DNA of 64,000 nucleotides, from positions 32,325-96,324 of the forward strand of contig CANPZI010000011.1 of NCBI GenBank assembly GCA_947588995.1. Direction: 5' to 3'. Every line of letters starts with the position of its first letter. Positions within the stretch are counted from its first letter, which is position 1. Shown piece by piece: positions 33,836 to 42,719 of the stretch. Origin of the DNA: an uncultured Lachnospiraceae bacterium. Its GTDB lineage: Bacteria > Bacillota > Clostridia > Lachnospirales > Lachnospiraceae. Under the pieces are notes generated by a model, which ran no database searches, had not been told where the DNA came from, and saw only the letters and a program-made list of their open reading frames with translations. The translations under genes were made by a program, and so were the position numbers.

Positions 33836-35437
33836 CTAATTCCGATCCCACTTGTCGCACAGCGCGTTGATCTGATCCGCAAACTTCGCCAGATCCTTGT
33901 TTGCGCCCTCCTCGTTCTTGTGGATAACGGCGATAAGCCGCTGTCCGCTGGCGAGCAGTCTCGCGAAGACGTCGGATACGCCCCGCGCCTTTTTCTTCAC
34001 CGGAATCGGCTCCGCCTCATAGAGGAAACGGCCGGCCGCCAGGTCAAAGCGCGTGCCGCTGTATGGCGCGTAAGCTTTGAATCCATGCTCTACCCGCAGG
34101 CATTCCGTGAACAGTTTGCACACACTGTCCTCACCGTGTACCACAAACACCTTGCGCGGCTTCTCCCTGAAGCTCCCAATCCACTCCAGCAGACCGTTTT
34201 TGTCCGCGTGGCCGCTCATGCCGACCAGCTTCGCGATCTGCGCGCGGATCTCGATCGGCTCCCCGAAAAGCTTCACTTCTTTGGCGCCCTCCACAATGGC
34301 TCTGCCGAGCGTCCCCACCGCCTGATAACCGACGAACAGGATGGTACACTCCGGCCGCCAGAGATTGTGCTTCAGATGATGCCTGATGCGCCCCGCCTCG
34401 CACATGCCGGACGCCGAGATGATGACTTTCGGCTCATTGTCAAAGTTGATCTCTTTCGACTCGTCGCTGGTAATCGCCAGCCGAAGCCCCGGAAACGCGA
34501 TCGGGTTGATCCCCTGCCTGACAAGCTCCATCGCCGCCTCGTCGAAACACTCGTACTCGTTTTTCTGAAAGATGCCGGTGGCCTCCACCGCCAGCGGACT
34601 GTCCACATAGACCGGAAAATCCTCGTGGCCTCTCACCAGTCTGTCCGCCTTGATCTGGCGCAGGAAATACAGCAGTTCCTGCGTTCTGCCCACCGCAAAG
34701 GACGGGATCACCACATTGCCGCCCCGGTCGAAAGTGGTCTGCAGAATCTTCACAAGCTCCCCGATATAATCCAGCCTGTCGGCCCCGTGCAGCCTGTCCC
34801 CATAGGTGGACTCCATCACCACATAATCGGCCTCCGCCGTCGGTTTGGGATCCTTGATCAGCGGCTGATTCACATTGCCGATATCGCCGGAGAATACGAT
34901 TTTCTTCGTGACGCCGCCCTCCGTCGCCCACACCTCGATGCTGGAGGAGCCGAGCAGATGCCCGATATCCGTAAACCGTATCCTCACGCCGTCGCAGACG
35001 TCGATCTCTTTCTCATAGTCACAGGGAACCAGACGCCTGATTGTTCCGTCTGCGTCCTCCATCGTATAGATCGGCTCGGTGACGGATACGCCCGCGCTCC
35101 GTTTCGCCTTGCGGTTCTTCCACTCCGCCTCCTGCATCTGAATATGCGCGCAGTCTCTGAGCATGATGCTGCACAGATCGCAGGTAGCCGCCGTCGCGTA
35201 GATGCTGCCCCGGAAACCTCTCGCATACAAAAGCGGCAGAAGCCCGGAGTGATCGATATGCGCATGCGTCAGAAAGACATAATCAATCAGCGCAGCGTCT
35301 ACAGGCAGTTCGCTGTTTTCAAAGACATTGGCGCCCTGCTCCATACCGTAATCAACCAGTATATTTTTGTCCCCGACCCGGAGATAATGGCAGCTGCCCG
35401 TCACCTCGTGGTCGGCCCCGATAAACATAAGTTCCAT
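33836..35437 (-). CDS. metallo-beta-lactamase/beta-CASP RNA nuclease-like protein
   Basis: 533 residues. The N-terminal metallo-beta-lactamase part has the zinc motif THAHIDHSG near residue 55, GDIGN and MESTYGDR. The beta-CASP insert and later motifs follow: IPSFAVGRTQELLYFL, ISASGMCEAGRIRHHL, and HADKNGLLEWI. The RMMBL-like end fits enzymes of the CPSF73/YsaF type that cut RNA. ATG at 35437 has a perfect GGAGG at 6 nt spacing; an upstream ATG at 35461 does not. Divergent from ytaF. RNA as substrate is inferred from the family. Confidence 0.88.
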   Translation of the reverse strand: MELMFIGADHEVTGSCHYLRVGDKNILVDYGMEQGANVFENSELPVDAALIDYVFLTHAHIDHSGLLPLLYARGFRGSIYATAATCDLCSIMLRDCAHIQMQEAEWKNRKAKRSAGVSVTEPIYTMEDADGTIRRLVPCDYEKEIDVCDGVRIRFTDIGHLLGSSSIEVWATEGGVTKKIVFSGDIGNVNQPLIKDPKPTAEADYVVMESTYGDRLHGADRLDYIGELVKILQTTFDRGGNVVIPSFAVGRTQELLYFLRQIKADRLVRGHEDFPVYVDSPLAVEATGIFQKNEYECFDEAAMELVRQGINPIAFPGLRLAITSDESKEINFDNEPKVIISASGMCEAGRIRHHLKHNLWRPECTILFVGYQAVGTLGRAIVEGAKEVKLFGEPIEIRAQIAKLVGMSGHADKNGLLEWIGSFREKPRKVFVVHGEDSVCKLFTECLRVEHGFKAYAPYSGTRFDLAAGRFLYEAEPIPVKKKARGVSDVFARLLASGQRLIAVIHKNEEGANKDLAKFADQINALCDKWDRN

Positions 35438-35558
35438 AAGAATCCTCCACTTATTTATCATACCACCTTTTGCATAAAGCGTAAATAAATTTCGGCAACT
35501 TGCGGCTGATTTTCCATACTATAACCATAGAATCCTGCCCGCACAGAGGTGATCTGCC

Positions 35559-36194
35559 GTGACCGGTACCATTTCCGCGCTGTTTCTCTTTCTGACCGCC
35601 GTGTCCGTCGATTCCTTGACCGCCGGCCTGACCTACGGAACCCAGAGAGTGCGCGTCAAACTTCCCTCTCTTTTGATTCTGGCATGCGTGCCCGCTGTTT
35701 TTATCGCCGCCGCGAACCGCATCGGCTCCTGTATCTTTCTCCTGATTCCGAAAACCGTTCTCCCGCCCGCCTCTTTTTTCCTGCTGCTGCTCCTGGGTCT
35801 GAGCAGGCTGGCCGAGAGCCTGCTTCGGGCGATAGTGCGGAAGAACCCCGGTTTCACCAGACAGCGGAGCTGCCGTTTCAGACAGTTCAACATTATCTTC
35901 ACCGTCTACCTGTCGCCGGAGGACGCCAACCGCACGGATCCGCAGGTACTCAGCCCGAAAGAGGCTTTGCTTCTCTCGCTCGCCCTCTCTCTGGACAGCG
36001 TCCTTGCAGGGATGGCTTTCACCACAGTATCCTTTTCCTCCGCCCTCCTATTTTGGGCAGCCGCCCTCTTCAATCTGCTGCTTTTTGGCACGGGGTACGG
36101 CTGCGGTTTCCTGCTCTGCAGAACTCTGCACGCGGATCTGTCCTGGCTCAGCGGCCTGTGCCTGCTCCTGCTGGCATTTCAGAATCTGTGGTGA
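35559..36194 (+). CDS. ytaF: sporulation membrane protein YtaF (MntP-like)
   Basis: A 211-residue integral membrane protein of about six helices in two related halves. Each half starts with the MntP/YtaF motif, AVSVDSLTAGLTYG at residues 14-27 and ALSLDSVLAGMAF near residue 147. The family is related to Mn exporters, and ytaF is a sporulation gene in B. subtilis. The start is GTG with AGAGGTGA upstream. It ends 4 bp before the convergent stop of the Ca2+-type ATPase. Confidence 0.8.
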   Translation: MTGTISALFLFLTAVSVDSLTAGLTYGTQRVRVKLPSLLILACVPAVFIAAANRIGSCIFLLIPKTVLPPASFFLLLLLGLSRLAESLLRAIVRKNPGFTRQRSCRFRQFNIIFTVYLSPEDANRTDPQVLSPKEALLLSLALSLDSVLAGMAFTTVSFSSALLFWAAALFNLLLFGTGYGCGFLLCRTLHADLSWLSGLCLLLLAFQNLW

Positions 36195-36198
36195 TACG

Positions 36199-38958
36199 CT
36201 ATGCGCCGCACCCGTGGCTGTCTCCGTCCCCGCCGGCTTTTGAGTCTTTGGCGGAGTCCATGCGCCGTTTCGGGCCAACCGCCGCCAGCAGTTCATGAAC
36301 GATCAGCGGCACGGCGGACAGCGCAAGCAGCTGTACCCATTCCGTCAGGCCAAGCCGCACCGTGCCGAACAGGCCGATGAGCGGACTAAACTCCGTCACG
36401 GCCGCCTGCAGGGCGAGGCCGATGAGAAACGCGCCGATCATGTAAGGATTATTTCTGTGGTTCATCCGAAATACCGAGCGGTTCACATCCCGCATCCCGA
36501 CCGCATGAAAGAGCTGGCTGATGCCCAGCACGGTAAAGGCATGCGTCTGCGCCCGTGCCAGCACCGAGGAGATCCGCAGTCCTTCGAGTACATTATGTAA
36601 ACTTATTGGCAGCCGTTGCGCCACAATCCAGTCGTAAGGCACTTTCAGAAATGCCGCCAGGCTCACACCGCCGATCACCAGCCCGTAACAGAGTACGCAC
36701 CACAGTCCGCCTTTCGCAAAAAGAGACTCGTCTTTTCTTCTGGGCGGCTCCCGCATCAGCTCTTCGCCGTCATTGTCGTCCACGCCCAGAGCCAGCGCCG
36801 GCAGCGAATCCGTGATCAGGTTGATCCACAGGATAAAGCTGGCCTTGAGCGGACTCGGCAGTCCCGCCACGATGGTGACGAGCATCGTCATGATCTCTCC
36901 CAGATTGGACGAGAGCAGAAAAAGCACCGACTTCCTGATATTCTCGTAGATACCGCGCCCTTCTCTGATCGCCGTGCGGATGGTGGCAAAATTATCGTCC
37001 ATCAGTACGAAATCCGCCGCGCCCCGCGCCACATCCGTGCCGTTTAAGCCCATGGCGATACCGATATCCGCCGCCTGCAGGGAGGGGGCGTCATTGACTC
37101 CGTCCCCCGTCATCGCCACCGTCCTGCCCAGCGTCCGATACCCCTCCACAATCCGCACCTTATGCTCCGGCGTCACGCGGGCGAACACTTTCCACTCCTC
37201 CAGTTTCTGCAGAAAATGATGATCCTTGACCCGATCCAGTTCCCGCCCCGTGACGCACTGTTCCGGCCGCTCCGCGATACCCAGTTCCCTGGCAATGGCA
37301 TATGCCGTGTCCGGGTGATCCCCCGTAATCATCACCGTGGAGACGCCGGCATTGCGAAAATCCTCCACAGCCTCTATGGCCTCAGGCCTGACGGGATCCT
37401 GCATACTGACAAGGCCCAGAAAGACCATGTCTCTCTCCCGCATACCGCCCTCCGGCTCCATGGCCAGCGCCATCACGCGCCTGCCCTCGCCCATCAGCCG
37501 CTTCTGCACCGAGACGGCATTTTCCCGCTCCGTCTGCGGCATGTCGCACACCCTGCCGTCTCTGAGCATACGGCTGCAATTCTCCAAAACCCGCTCCGCC
37601 GCTCCCTTGGTGTAGGAGACGACACCGCCCTCCTCCCTGTGTACGGTAGTCATCATCTTGCGTGTCGAGTCAAATCCCAGCTCCGCCACGCGCGGATGCG
37701 CGGCGCGGCTCGCCCTGATATCCGCCCCGCACGCTTCCGCCAGGGCCAGAAGCGCCAGCTCCGTCGGATCGCCGACTTTTTCCCCGTTCTCCGGAACGCC
37801 GTCGTTACACAGCATACAGGCCGCGAGGAACCGCTCCGCAGACATAGCGTGCGTCGGCGCGGCGGCAGCCTCATTCGGCACTTTCGCAGCCGCAGAGAGC
37901 TCTGCAAAGTTTTCCCTCCCGAACAGCCTGCCGTCCAGATAACACTCCGTCACCGTCATCTTATTCTGCGTCAGGGTACCGGTCTTGTCCGAGCAGACCA
38001 CCTCGACGGCACCCAGCGTCTCCACGGAGGAGAGTCTGCGGACAATGGTATTCGCCCGCACCATGCGAGATACGCTCAAGGCAAGCACGATGGTCACAAT
38101 CGCCGGCAGCCCCTCCGGCACCGCCGCCACCGCCAGAGAGACGGAAGTCAGGAGCATCTCTCCCACGTCGCGCTTCTGCAGCAGAGCCGTCACAAAGAGA
38201 AAAACACAGATGCCGACTGCCAGGAAACTGAGCGCCCTGCCGAGTTCTCCCAGCCTGATCTGCAGGGGCGTCAGCTTCTCACGGCTTACATGCAGCATGT
38301 CCGCGATATGCCCGATGCGCGTGTCCATCCCCGTCGCCGTCACCACGCCCCGTCCCCGTCCTCTGGTCATATAGGTGGACATGTAGGCCATGTTCCTGTC
38401 GCTGTTGTCCCCCGCCGCATCCGCAAGATAATCCGCGTCTTTCTCCACCGGCACAGACTCTCCTGTAAGGGCAGACTCTTCCACGTAAACCCCGTTTGTT
38501 TCAATCAGTCTGACATCCGCCGGAATCATATTCCCCGCTTCGAGAAGTACAATATCACCCTGCACCAGCTCCTCCGCAGGGATCCTGACGCGCAGCCCGT
38601 CGCGCAGTACATGCGCCTGCGGGGCGGAGATCTTCTTAAGCGCCTCCATCGCCCTGTCCGCTTTGCCCTCCTGAATGATCCCCACAGCCGCATTCAGCAC
38701 CACCACCGTGACGATGATCAGCGCGTCGCCGAACTCCCGAAGCATCATGGAGATCGCCATGGCGACCGCCAGAATCAGGATCAGCGGATCGTTAAGCTGC
38801 TCTATGATCATCCGGCCGACGCCTTTCTTCTCCTGCTCTTTCAGCCTGTTCGCACCGTACTTCGTCCTGCGCTCCAACGCCTCCCTGCGCCCGAGCCCTC
38901 TCTCCCTGTCCGTCCCGAGGATGCGCAGCGTCTCCGCCGCCGTCTTCATCTCATACAT
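36199..38958 (-). CDS. P2-type calcium-transporting-like ATPase
   Basis: A 919-residue cation pump of the SERCA/PMCA class. N-terminal cation ATPase domain with GLGRREALERRTKYGANRL, TGES, the M4 motif PEGLPAIVTIVLA, phosphorylation motif CSDKTGTLTQNKMTV, GDGVNDAPSL hinge, and C-terminal helices including NLITDSLPALALGVD. These residues fit Ca2+ transport, but Mn2+ or Na+ pumps in the same group are not excluded. GGAGGGG ribosome site. Its end nearly touches ytaF, which is in opposite orientation. Confidence 0.9.
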   Translation of the reverse strand: MYEMKTAAETLRILGTDRERGLGRREALERRTKYGANRLKEQEKKGVGRMIIEQLNDPLILILAVAMAISMMLREFGDALIIVTVVVLNAAVGIIQEGKADRAMEALKKISAPQAHVLRDGLRVRIPAEELVQGDIVLLEAGNMIPADVRLIETNGVYVEESALTGESVPVEKDADYLADAAGDNSDRNMAYMSTYMTRGRGRGVVTATGMDTRIGHIADMLHVSREKLTPLQIRLGELGRALSFLAVGICVFLFVTALLQKRDVGEMLLTSVSLAVAAVPEGLPAIVTIVLALSVSRMVRANTIVRRLSSVETLGAVEVVCSDKTGTLTQNKMTVTECYLDGRLFGRENFAELSAAAKVPNEAAAAPTHAMSAERFLAACMLCNDGVPENGEKVGDPTELALLALAEACGADIRASRAAHPRVAELGFDSTRKMMTTVHREEGGVVSYTKGAAERVLENCSRMLRDGRVCDMPQTERENAVSVQKRLMGEGRRVMALAMEPEGGMRERDMVFLGLVSMQDPVRPEAIEAVEDFRNAGVSTVMITGDHPDTAYAIARELGIAERPEQCVTGRELDRVKDHHFLQKLEEWKVFARVTPEHKVRIVEGYRTLGRTVAMTGDGVNDAPSLQAADIGIAMGLNGTDVARGAADFVLMDDNFATIRTAIREGRGIYENIRKSVLFLLSSNLGEIMTMLVTIVAGLPSPLKASFILWINLITDSLPALALGVDDNDGEELMREPPRRKDESLFAKGGLWCVLCYGLVIGGVSLAAFLKVPYDWIVAQRLPISLHNVLEGLRISSVLARAQTHAFTVLGISQLFHAVGMRDVNRSVFRMNHRNNPYMIGAFLIGLALQAAVTEFSPLIGLFGTVRLGLTEWVQLLALSAVPLIVHELLAAVGPKRRMDSAKDSKAGGDGDSHGCGA

Positions 38959-39118
38959 GCCTGCCCCTCCATTCCCGGCGCGTCTTGTACACGCGCTTTG
39001 TAAGGTATATGCAGAGGCTGTCCCATTTATGCAGGACCCGCGCCCGGACAGGAAATGTGCCGCCGGCTTTTTGACAGTTTCAGCAGACTGTTTACGGAAA
39101 TTTTATATGGATGGAAAA

Positions 39119-39144
39119 AGGAGCCTCCGTACTCAGAAGCTCCT
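39119..39144 (-). terminator. greA terminator overlapping its last codons
   Basis: AGGAGC (39119-39124) pairs with GCTCCT (39139-39144). On the minus strand the stem is followed by TTTTTCC. The stop codon (39133) lies in the loop, so the hairpin uses coding sequence. Confidence 0.65.
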
Positions 39145-39636
39145 CAGTTTATCCGTGCCGTCGTCCACCGTATTCTCTATGCTTTTGATCACCACATAGT
39201 AGCCGACATCCTTATTGACCTCCACGTAGACTCTGTCGCCCGCCTTGTGCCCCATGAGCGCCTTGCCCAGCGGCGACTCCGTGCTGATCAATCCTTCCAG
39301 AGAATTGCCGCGGACCGTCGTCACCAGCTTGCACTTCTCCGTCGTCTTATCCTCCTCATAGCAGATCTCCACGGTGTTGTTCAGCCCCACCTCGTCCTCC
39401 GCGGACTCGTCGGACACGATCACCGCCGTCTTGATCATACGTTCCAGATAGCGTATCCTGCTCTCGTTCTGATTCTTAAATTTCTTGGCCGCATGGTACT
39501 CGAAATTCTCGCTCAGATCGCCGTGGGCTCTGGCTGACTTCACGTCCTCCAGCGCCTGCTTGCGCACGACGAGTTTCCGATACTCGATCTCCTCCTCCAT
39601 CCGCTCGATATCTTTCTGTGTCAGTTCGTTGTTCAT
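39133..39636 (-). CDS. greA: transcription elongation factor GreA/GreB family
   Basis: A 167-residue factor that enters the RNA polymerase secondary channel and helps cleave backtracked RNA. The N-terminal antiparallel coiled coil (residues 1-75) has LTQKDIERMEEEIEYRKLVV and the acidic tip with ARAHGDLSENFEYHAAK. The C-terminal FKBP-like domain ends with YVVIKSIENTV. The ATG at 39636 has GAGG at 6-7 nt. Its own promoter has TATAAT at 39688-39683. Divergent from the two-component pair. Confidence 0.9.
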   Translation of the reverse strand: MNNELTQKDIERMEEEIEYRKLVVRKQALEDVKSARAHGDLSENFEYHAAKKFKNQNESRIRYLERMIKTAVIVSDESAEDEVGLNNTVEICYEEDKTTEKCKLVTTVRGNSLEGLISTESPLGKALMGHKAGDRVYVEVNKDVGYYVVIKSIENTVDDGTDKLRSF

Positions 39637-39682
39637 AATAATCCTCATTCCGCAGCTTTTTTCGCTTCAGGCTTTACTCAGC

Positions 39683-39710
39683 ATTATAACACTTTGCGCG
39701 CGTATGTCCA
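39683..39710 (-). promoter_or_regulatory. greA promoter
   Basis: TGGACA (39710-39705) and a perfect TATAAT (39688-39683) with 16-bp spacing, 47 bp before the start codon. Confidence 0.55.
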
Positions 39711-39720
39711 GTCCGATCTG

Positions 39721-39749
39721 TTGACGTGCGCAGGATTCGGTCGTACAAT
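39721..39749 (+). promoter_or_regulatory. promoter of the OmpR-type two-component operon
   Basis: TTGACG (39721-39726) and TACAAT (39744-39749) with 17-bp spacing, 34 bp before the response-regulator start. Confidence 0.65.
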
Positions 39750-39782
39750 AAATACAATTTATCCACACGGAAAGGCGCACCC

Positions 39783-40463
39783 ATGGACACCATACTCATC
39801 GTGGAAGACGACCGCGCGCTGGCGCAGGGACTGGCCCGCGCTCTCACAACCGATCAAATACAGACGCAGACCTGTTTCTCTGTCCGGGAAGCCGAGAGAC
39901 GGCTTGCCGCAGACCGCTGTGACCTCGTGATACTGGATGTCAATCTGCCCGACGGAAACGGCTTCGACCTGCTGCGGACAATCCGTCAGGACCAAAACAA
40001 TCCCTGCGGCGTCATCATGCTGACCGCAAACGACCTGGAAACCGATATCGTCGCAGGCTTGGAAGAGGGCGCGGACGACTATGTCACCAAGCCTTTCAGC
40101 CTGGCCGTCCTGCGCGCCAGAGTCGGCGCCCAGCTCCGCAAAAGACGGGAAAAGCCTGCTGCCGGCCATCCGTACAGAAGCGGCGGCTACGTCTTTGATT
40201 TTGAACACATGGAATTTACCAAGGACGGCGAACCCGTCGCACTCAGCAAAACAGAGCAGAAACTGCTGCGCATCCTCGTGGGAAATCCCGGCATCACCCT
40301 GAGCCGCGACAGGCTGCTGGACGCTGTCTGGACAGACGGCGCCGCTTTCGTAGACGAAAACGCCCTCTCCGTCACCGTAAAGCGCCTGCGGGACAAGCTG
40401 GATGCCGCAGACCGCATCAAAACCGTGTACGGCCTCGGCTACGTGTGGGAAGCGGAGGCATAG
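39783..40463 (+). CDS. OmpR/PhoB-family response regulator
   Basis: 226 residues. Receiver domain (1-115) with acidic pair EDD at 8-10, phospho-Asp in VILDVNLPDGNGF near residue 51, and the KPFS lysine near 102. The winged-helix DNA-binding domain (about 130-226) ends in the typical TVYGLGYVWEA. The ATG at 39783 follows GGAAAGG. It is co-transcribed with the kinase that starts 5 bp after its stop. The length and layout resemble the regulators of small antibiotic-sensing two-component systems, but no transporter follows. Confidence 0.92.
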   Translation: MDTILIVEDDRALAQGLARALTTDQIQTQTCFSVREAERRLAADRCDLVILDVNLPDGNGFDLLRTIRQDQNNPCGVIMLTANDLETDIVAGLEEGADDYVTKPFSLAVLRARVGAQLRKRREKPAAGHPYRSGGYVFDFEHMEFTKDGEPVALSKTEQKLLRILVGNPGITLSRDRLLDAVWTDGAAFVDENALSVTVKRLRDKLDAADRIKTVYGLGYVWEAEA

Positions 40464-40468
40464 AAAAG

Positions 40469-41404
40469 ATGAAAACTATGTCCCTCCCCGACAACATTGC
40501 GCTTTTCGCCACGGCCGCCCTGCTGCTTATCGCCGTGACAGTCCTCATCTGCGCGGCACTGCAGCGCACACAGACCAGGCGGCTGTACAGAAAGCTGAAC
40601 CGTATGCTGGACAGTGCCATTGACGGCACGCTCCGCACGGAGACATTCGACGAGTCCCTGCACTCCGCGCTGGAAAACAGGTTTCACGACTACCTGACCG
40701 CCTCCGAGACATCCGCGGAACGTGTCAGCGAGGAGCGCGCCCGCATCAAGGAAATGATCTCCGACATCTCCCACCAGACCAAAACGCCCATCTCCAACAT
40801 CCTGCTCTACACCGAACTGCTGTCGGAACAGGAACTGTCCGGGGAGGGCCAGGACTATGTGCGCGCCCTGACTACCCAGACAATGAAGCTGCGCTTTCTC
40901 ATCGAATCCCTGGTTAAAATGTCACGTCTGGAAAGCGGCGTCTTCGTCCTCTCGCCGCGCCCGGGATCCCTCGCGCCCATGTTCGACAAGCTGCAGGCTC
41001 AGTTCGCCCTTCCTGCGGAGAACAAGGGACTTTCCCTCACTTTCGAGCCGCCGGACATCACAGCCGTCTTCGACGAAAAATGGACGGCGGAAGCCGTCGG
41101 CAACCTGCTCGACAACGCCGTCAAATACACTCTGCGTGGAGGCATCACCGTGCGCGCCGTCCGCTACGAAATGTTCTGCCGTATCGACGTCGCTGACACG
41201 GGCCGGGGCATCCCCGAGGAGGAGCAACCCCGCGTCTTCTCCCGCTTCCACCGCTCTCCGGACGTCCATGACGAGGAAGGACTCGGCATCGGCCTCTACC
41301 TCGCCCGTGAGATTATCTCCAGAGAGAACGGCTATATCAAGATCAGTTCCACGCCGGGCGAAGGAAGCGTCTTCTCGGTCTATCTCCCGGCGGACCGGCG
41401 CTGA
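40469..41404 (+). CDS. sensor histidine kinase partner of the OmpR-type regulator
   Basis: 311 residues. One hydrophobic helix near the N-terminus (about 7-30) with almost no extracellular part, then HisKA with ISDISHQTKTPISNILL (His near 108), and HATPase_c (about 195-311: NLLDNAVKYTLRG, DTGRGI, GIGLYLAREI). Small intramembrane-sensing kinases of Firmicutes have this shape and often detect cell-envelope stress; the signal here is unknown. GGAGG 10 nt before the ATG. A strong shared hairpin follows at 41475-41501. Confidence 0.9.
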   Translation: MKTMSLPDNIALFATAALLLIAVTVLICAALQRTQTRRLYRKLNRMLDSAIDGTLRTETFDESLHSALENRFHDYLTASETSAERVSEERARIKEMISDISHQTKTPISNILLYTELLSEQELSGEGQDYVRALTTQTMKLRFLIESLVKMSRLESGVFVLSPRPGSLAPMFDKLQAQFALPAENKGLSLTFEPPDITAVFDEKWTAEAVGNLLDNAVKYTLRGGITVRAVRYEMFCRIDVADTGRGIPEEEQPRVFSRFHRSPDVHDEEGLGIGLYLAREIISRENGYIKISSTPGEGSVFSVYLPADRR

Positions 41405-41474
41405 GAGAAGCTCCGTGTTCCGGGCTGCCGCCATGGCAGCGGACAGATCCGTTCTGACATAGATTTTGAAATCG

Positions 41475-41501
41475 AAAAAGCCCTGCTTTCGCAGAGCTTT
41501 T
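41475..41501. terminator. terminator between the kinase and mmsB
   Basis: AAAAAGCCCTGC (41475-41486) and GCAGAGCTTTT (41491-41501) pair around a TTTC/GAAA tetraloop. On the minus strand the stem ends in a T5 run, so it terminates the mmsB transcript well. It can also serve the plus-strand kinase gene. Confidence 0.85.
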
Positions 41502-41522
41502 CCTGACATCTATATCTATATT

Positions 41523-42713
41523 CTAATTCTTCTCGATCAGCTTGCCGCCTCTCTTGGATACAACATCAAAGATAACGGCTGCCAGAAGCACAAGTCCTTT
41601 AACCACTTTCTGCATATTCTGGTCTACGCCCATCAGCGACATGCCAAGATTGATGACGCCCATCAGGACCGCACCGACGATAACACCGGGAACCGTGCCG
41701 ATTCCGCCATATGCGGAAGCGCCGCCGATGAAGCAGGAGGCGATCGCATCCATCTCGTAGTTCTGACCGTATGTAGGCTGCGCCGATGTCAGTCTGGCAA
41801 TCGTGACCATGCCGGCCAGTGCGGAAAGGAATCCCATGTTCAGGTATGCCAGGAAGTATACTTTATTTGTGTTGATACCGGACAGCTTGGTGGCTTTCTC
41901 GTTACCGCCCACCGCATAGAAGTATCGGCCTATCGTGGTGTTGGAGGTAATATAAGAATACACAAGTATCACGATCATGACCCAGATCAGCACACTCGGT
42001 ATGCCCTTATGCTGTGCCAGCCTGACCGTAAAGGCAAGGATGACCGCACTGATCAAAACAGTCTTAACAATCATTCCCACAGGCTTCTCCAGTTCATATC
42101 CTTTTTTCTTCTTATTAAGCCTTCCGATGATCTGTGACGCGATAAAGATCAGCATGACAATGACGCCTGCCACGATACAGGTCATGTTGATCCCGCCGCC
42201 GCCAAGCACATCGGGTATGTAACAGTTCGCGCCGCCGCCGAACAGATTGACAAAGGTCGTGCAGTTCTGAATGGAAACCGTCATGCCATCCAGAACAACA
42301 TTGCTCAATCCCCTGAATATCAGCATGCCCGCCAATGTTACAATGAAAGGGGGAATTCTGACAAACGCGATCCAGAATCCCTGCCATGCACCGATAGCGA
42401 TACCGATCAGAAGCATAATCAAAATGGCAAGCGCCATATTCATACCTTTATTGACCATAAGTACCGCGCCGATGGCGCCGACAAAACACACAACGCTGCC
42501 GACCGACAGATCGATGTTACCGCCGGTCAGGATACATAACAGCATACCGGTTGCCAGAATAAAAACATATGCATTCTGCGAGATCAGACTGCTGACATTC
42601 ATCGGCAGAAGGATTGCGCCGTTCGTCCGCCACGCAAAGAATGCCGTGATCAGGACCAGCATAAGAATCATCGTATATTTTTTTACTATATCTAATGTTT
42701 TTGCCTTATTCAT
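41523..42713 (-). CDS. mmsB: multiple-monosaccharide ABC transporter permease
   Basis: A 396-residue inner-membrane permease with about ten hydrophobic segments and the family signature DLSVGSVVCFVGAI near residue 68. The C-terminal region EMDAIASCFIGGASAYGGIGTVPGVIVGA is the typical coupling segment of RbsC/XylH-like permeases. It moves a monosaccharide together with MmsA and ChvE. It starts 6 bp after mmsA's stop, with AAGGAAG and an earlier AAGGAG as ribosome sites. A loop of charged residues (NKKKKGYELEKP) divides the helices in the middle. Confidence 0.93.
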   Translation of the reverse strand: MNKAKTLDIVKKYTMILMLVLITAFFAWRTNGAILLPMNVSSLISQNAYVFILATGMLLCILTGGNIDLSVGSVVCFVGAIGAVLMVNKGMNMALAILIMLLIGIAIGAWQGFWIAFVRIPPFIVTLAGMLIFRGLSNVVLDGMTVSIQNCTTFVNLFGGGANCYIPDVLGGGGINMTCIVAGVIVMLIFIASQIIGRLNKKKKGYELEKPVGMIVKTVLISAVILAFTVRLAQHKGIPSVLIWVMIVILVYSYITSNTTIGRYFYAVGGNEKATKLSGINTNKVYFLAYLNMGFLSALAGMVTIARLTSAQPTYGQNYEMDAIASCFIGGASAYGGIGTVPGVIVGAVLMGVINLGMSLMGVDQNMQKVVKGLVLLAAVIFDVVSKRGGKLIEKN

Positions 42714-42719
42714 ACTTCC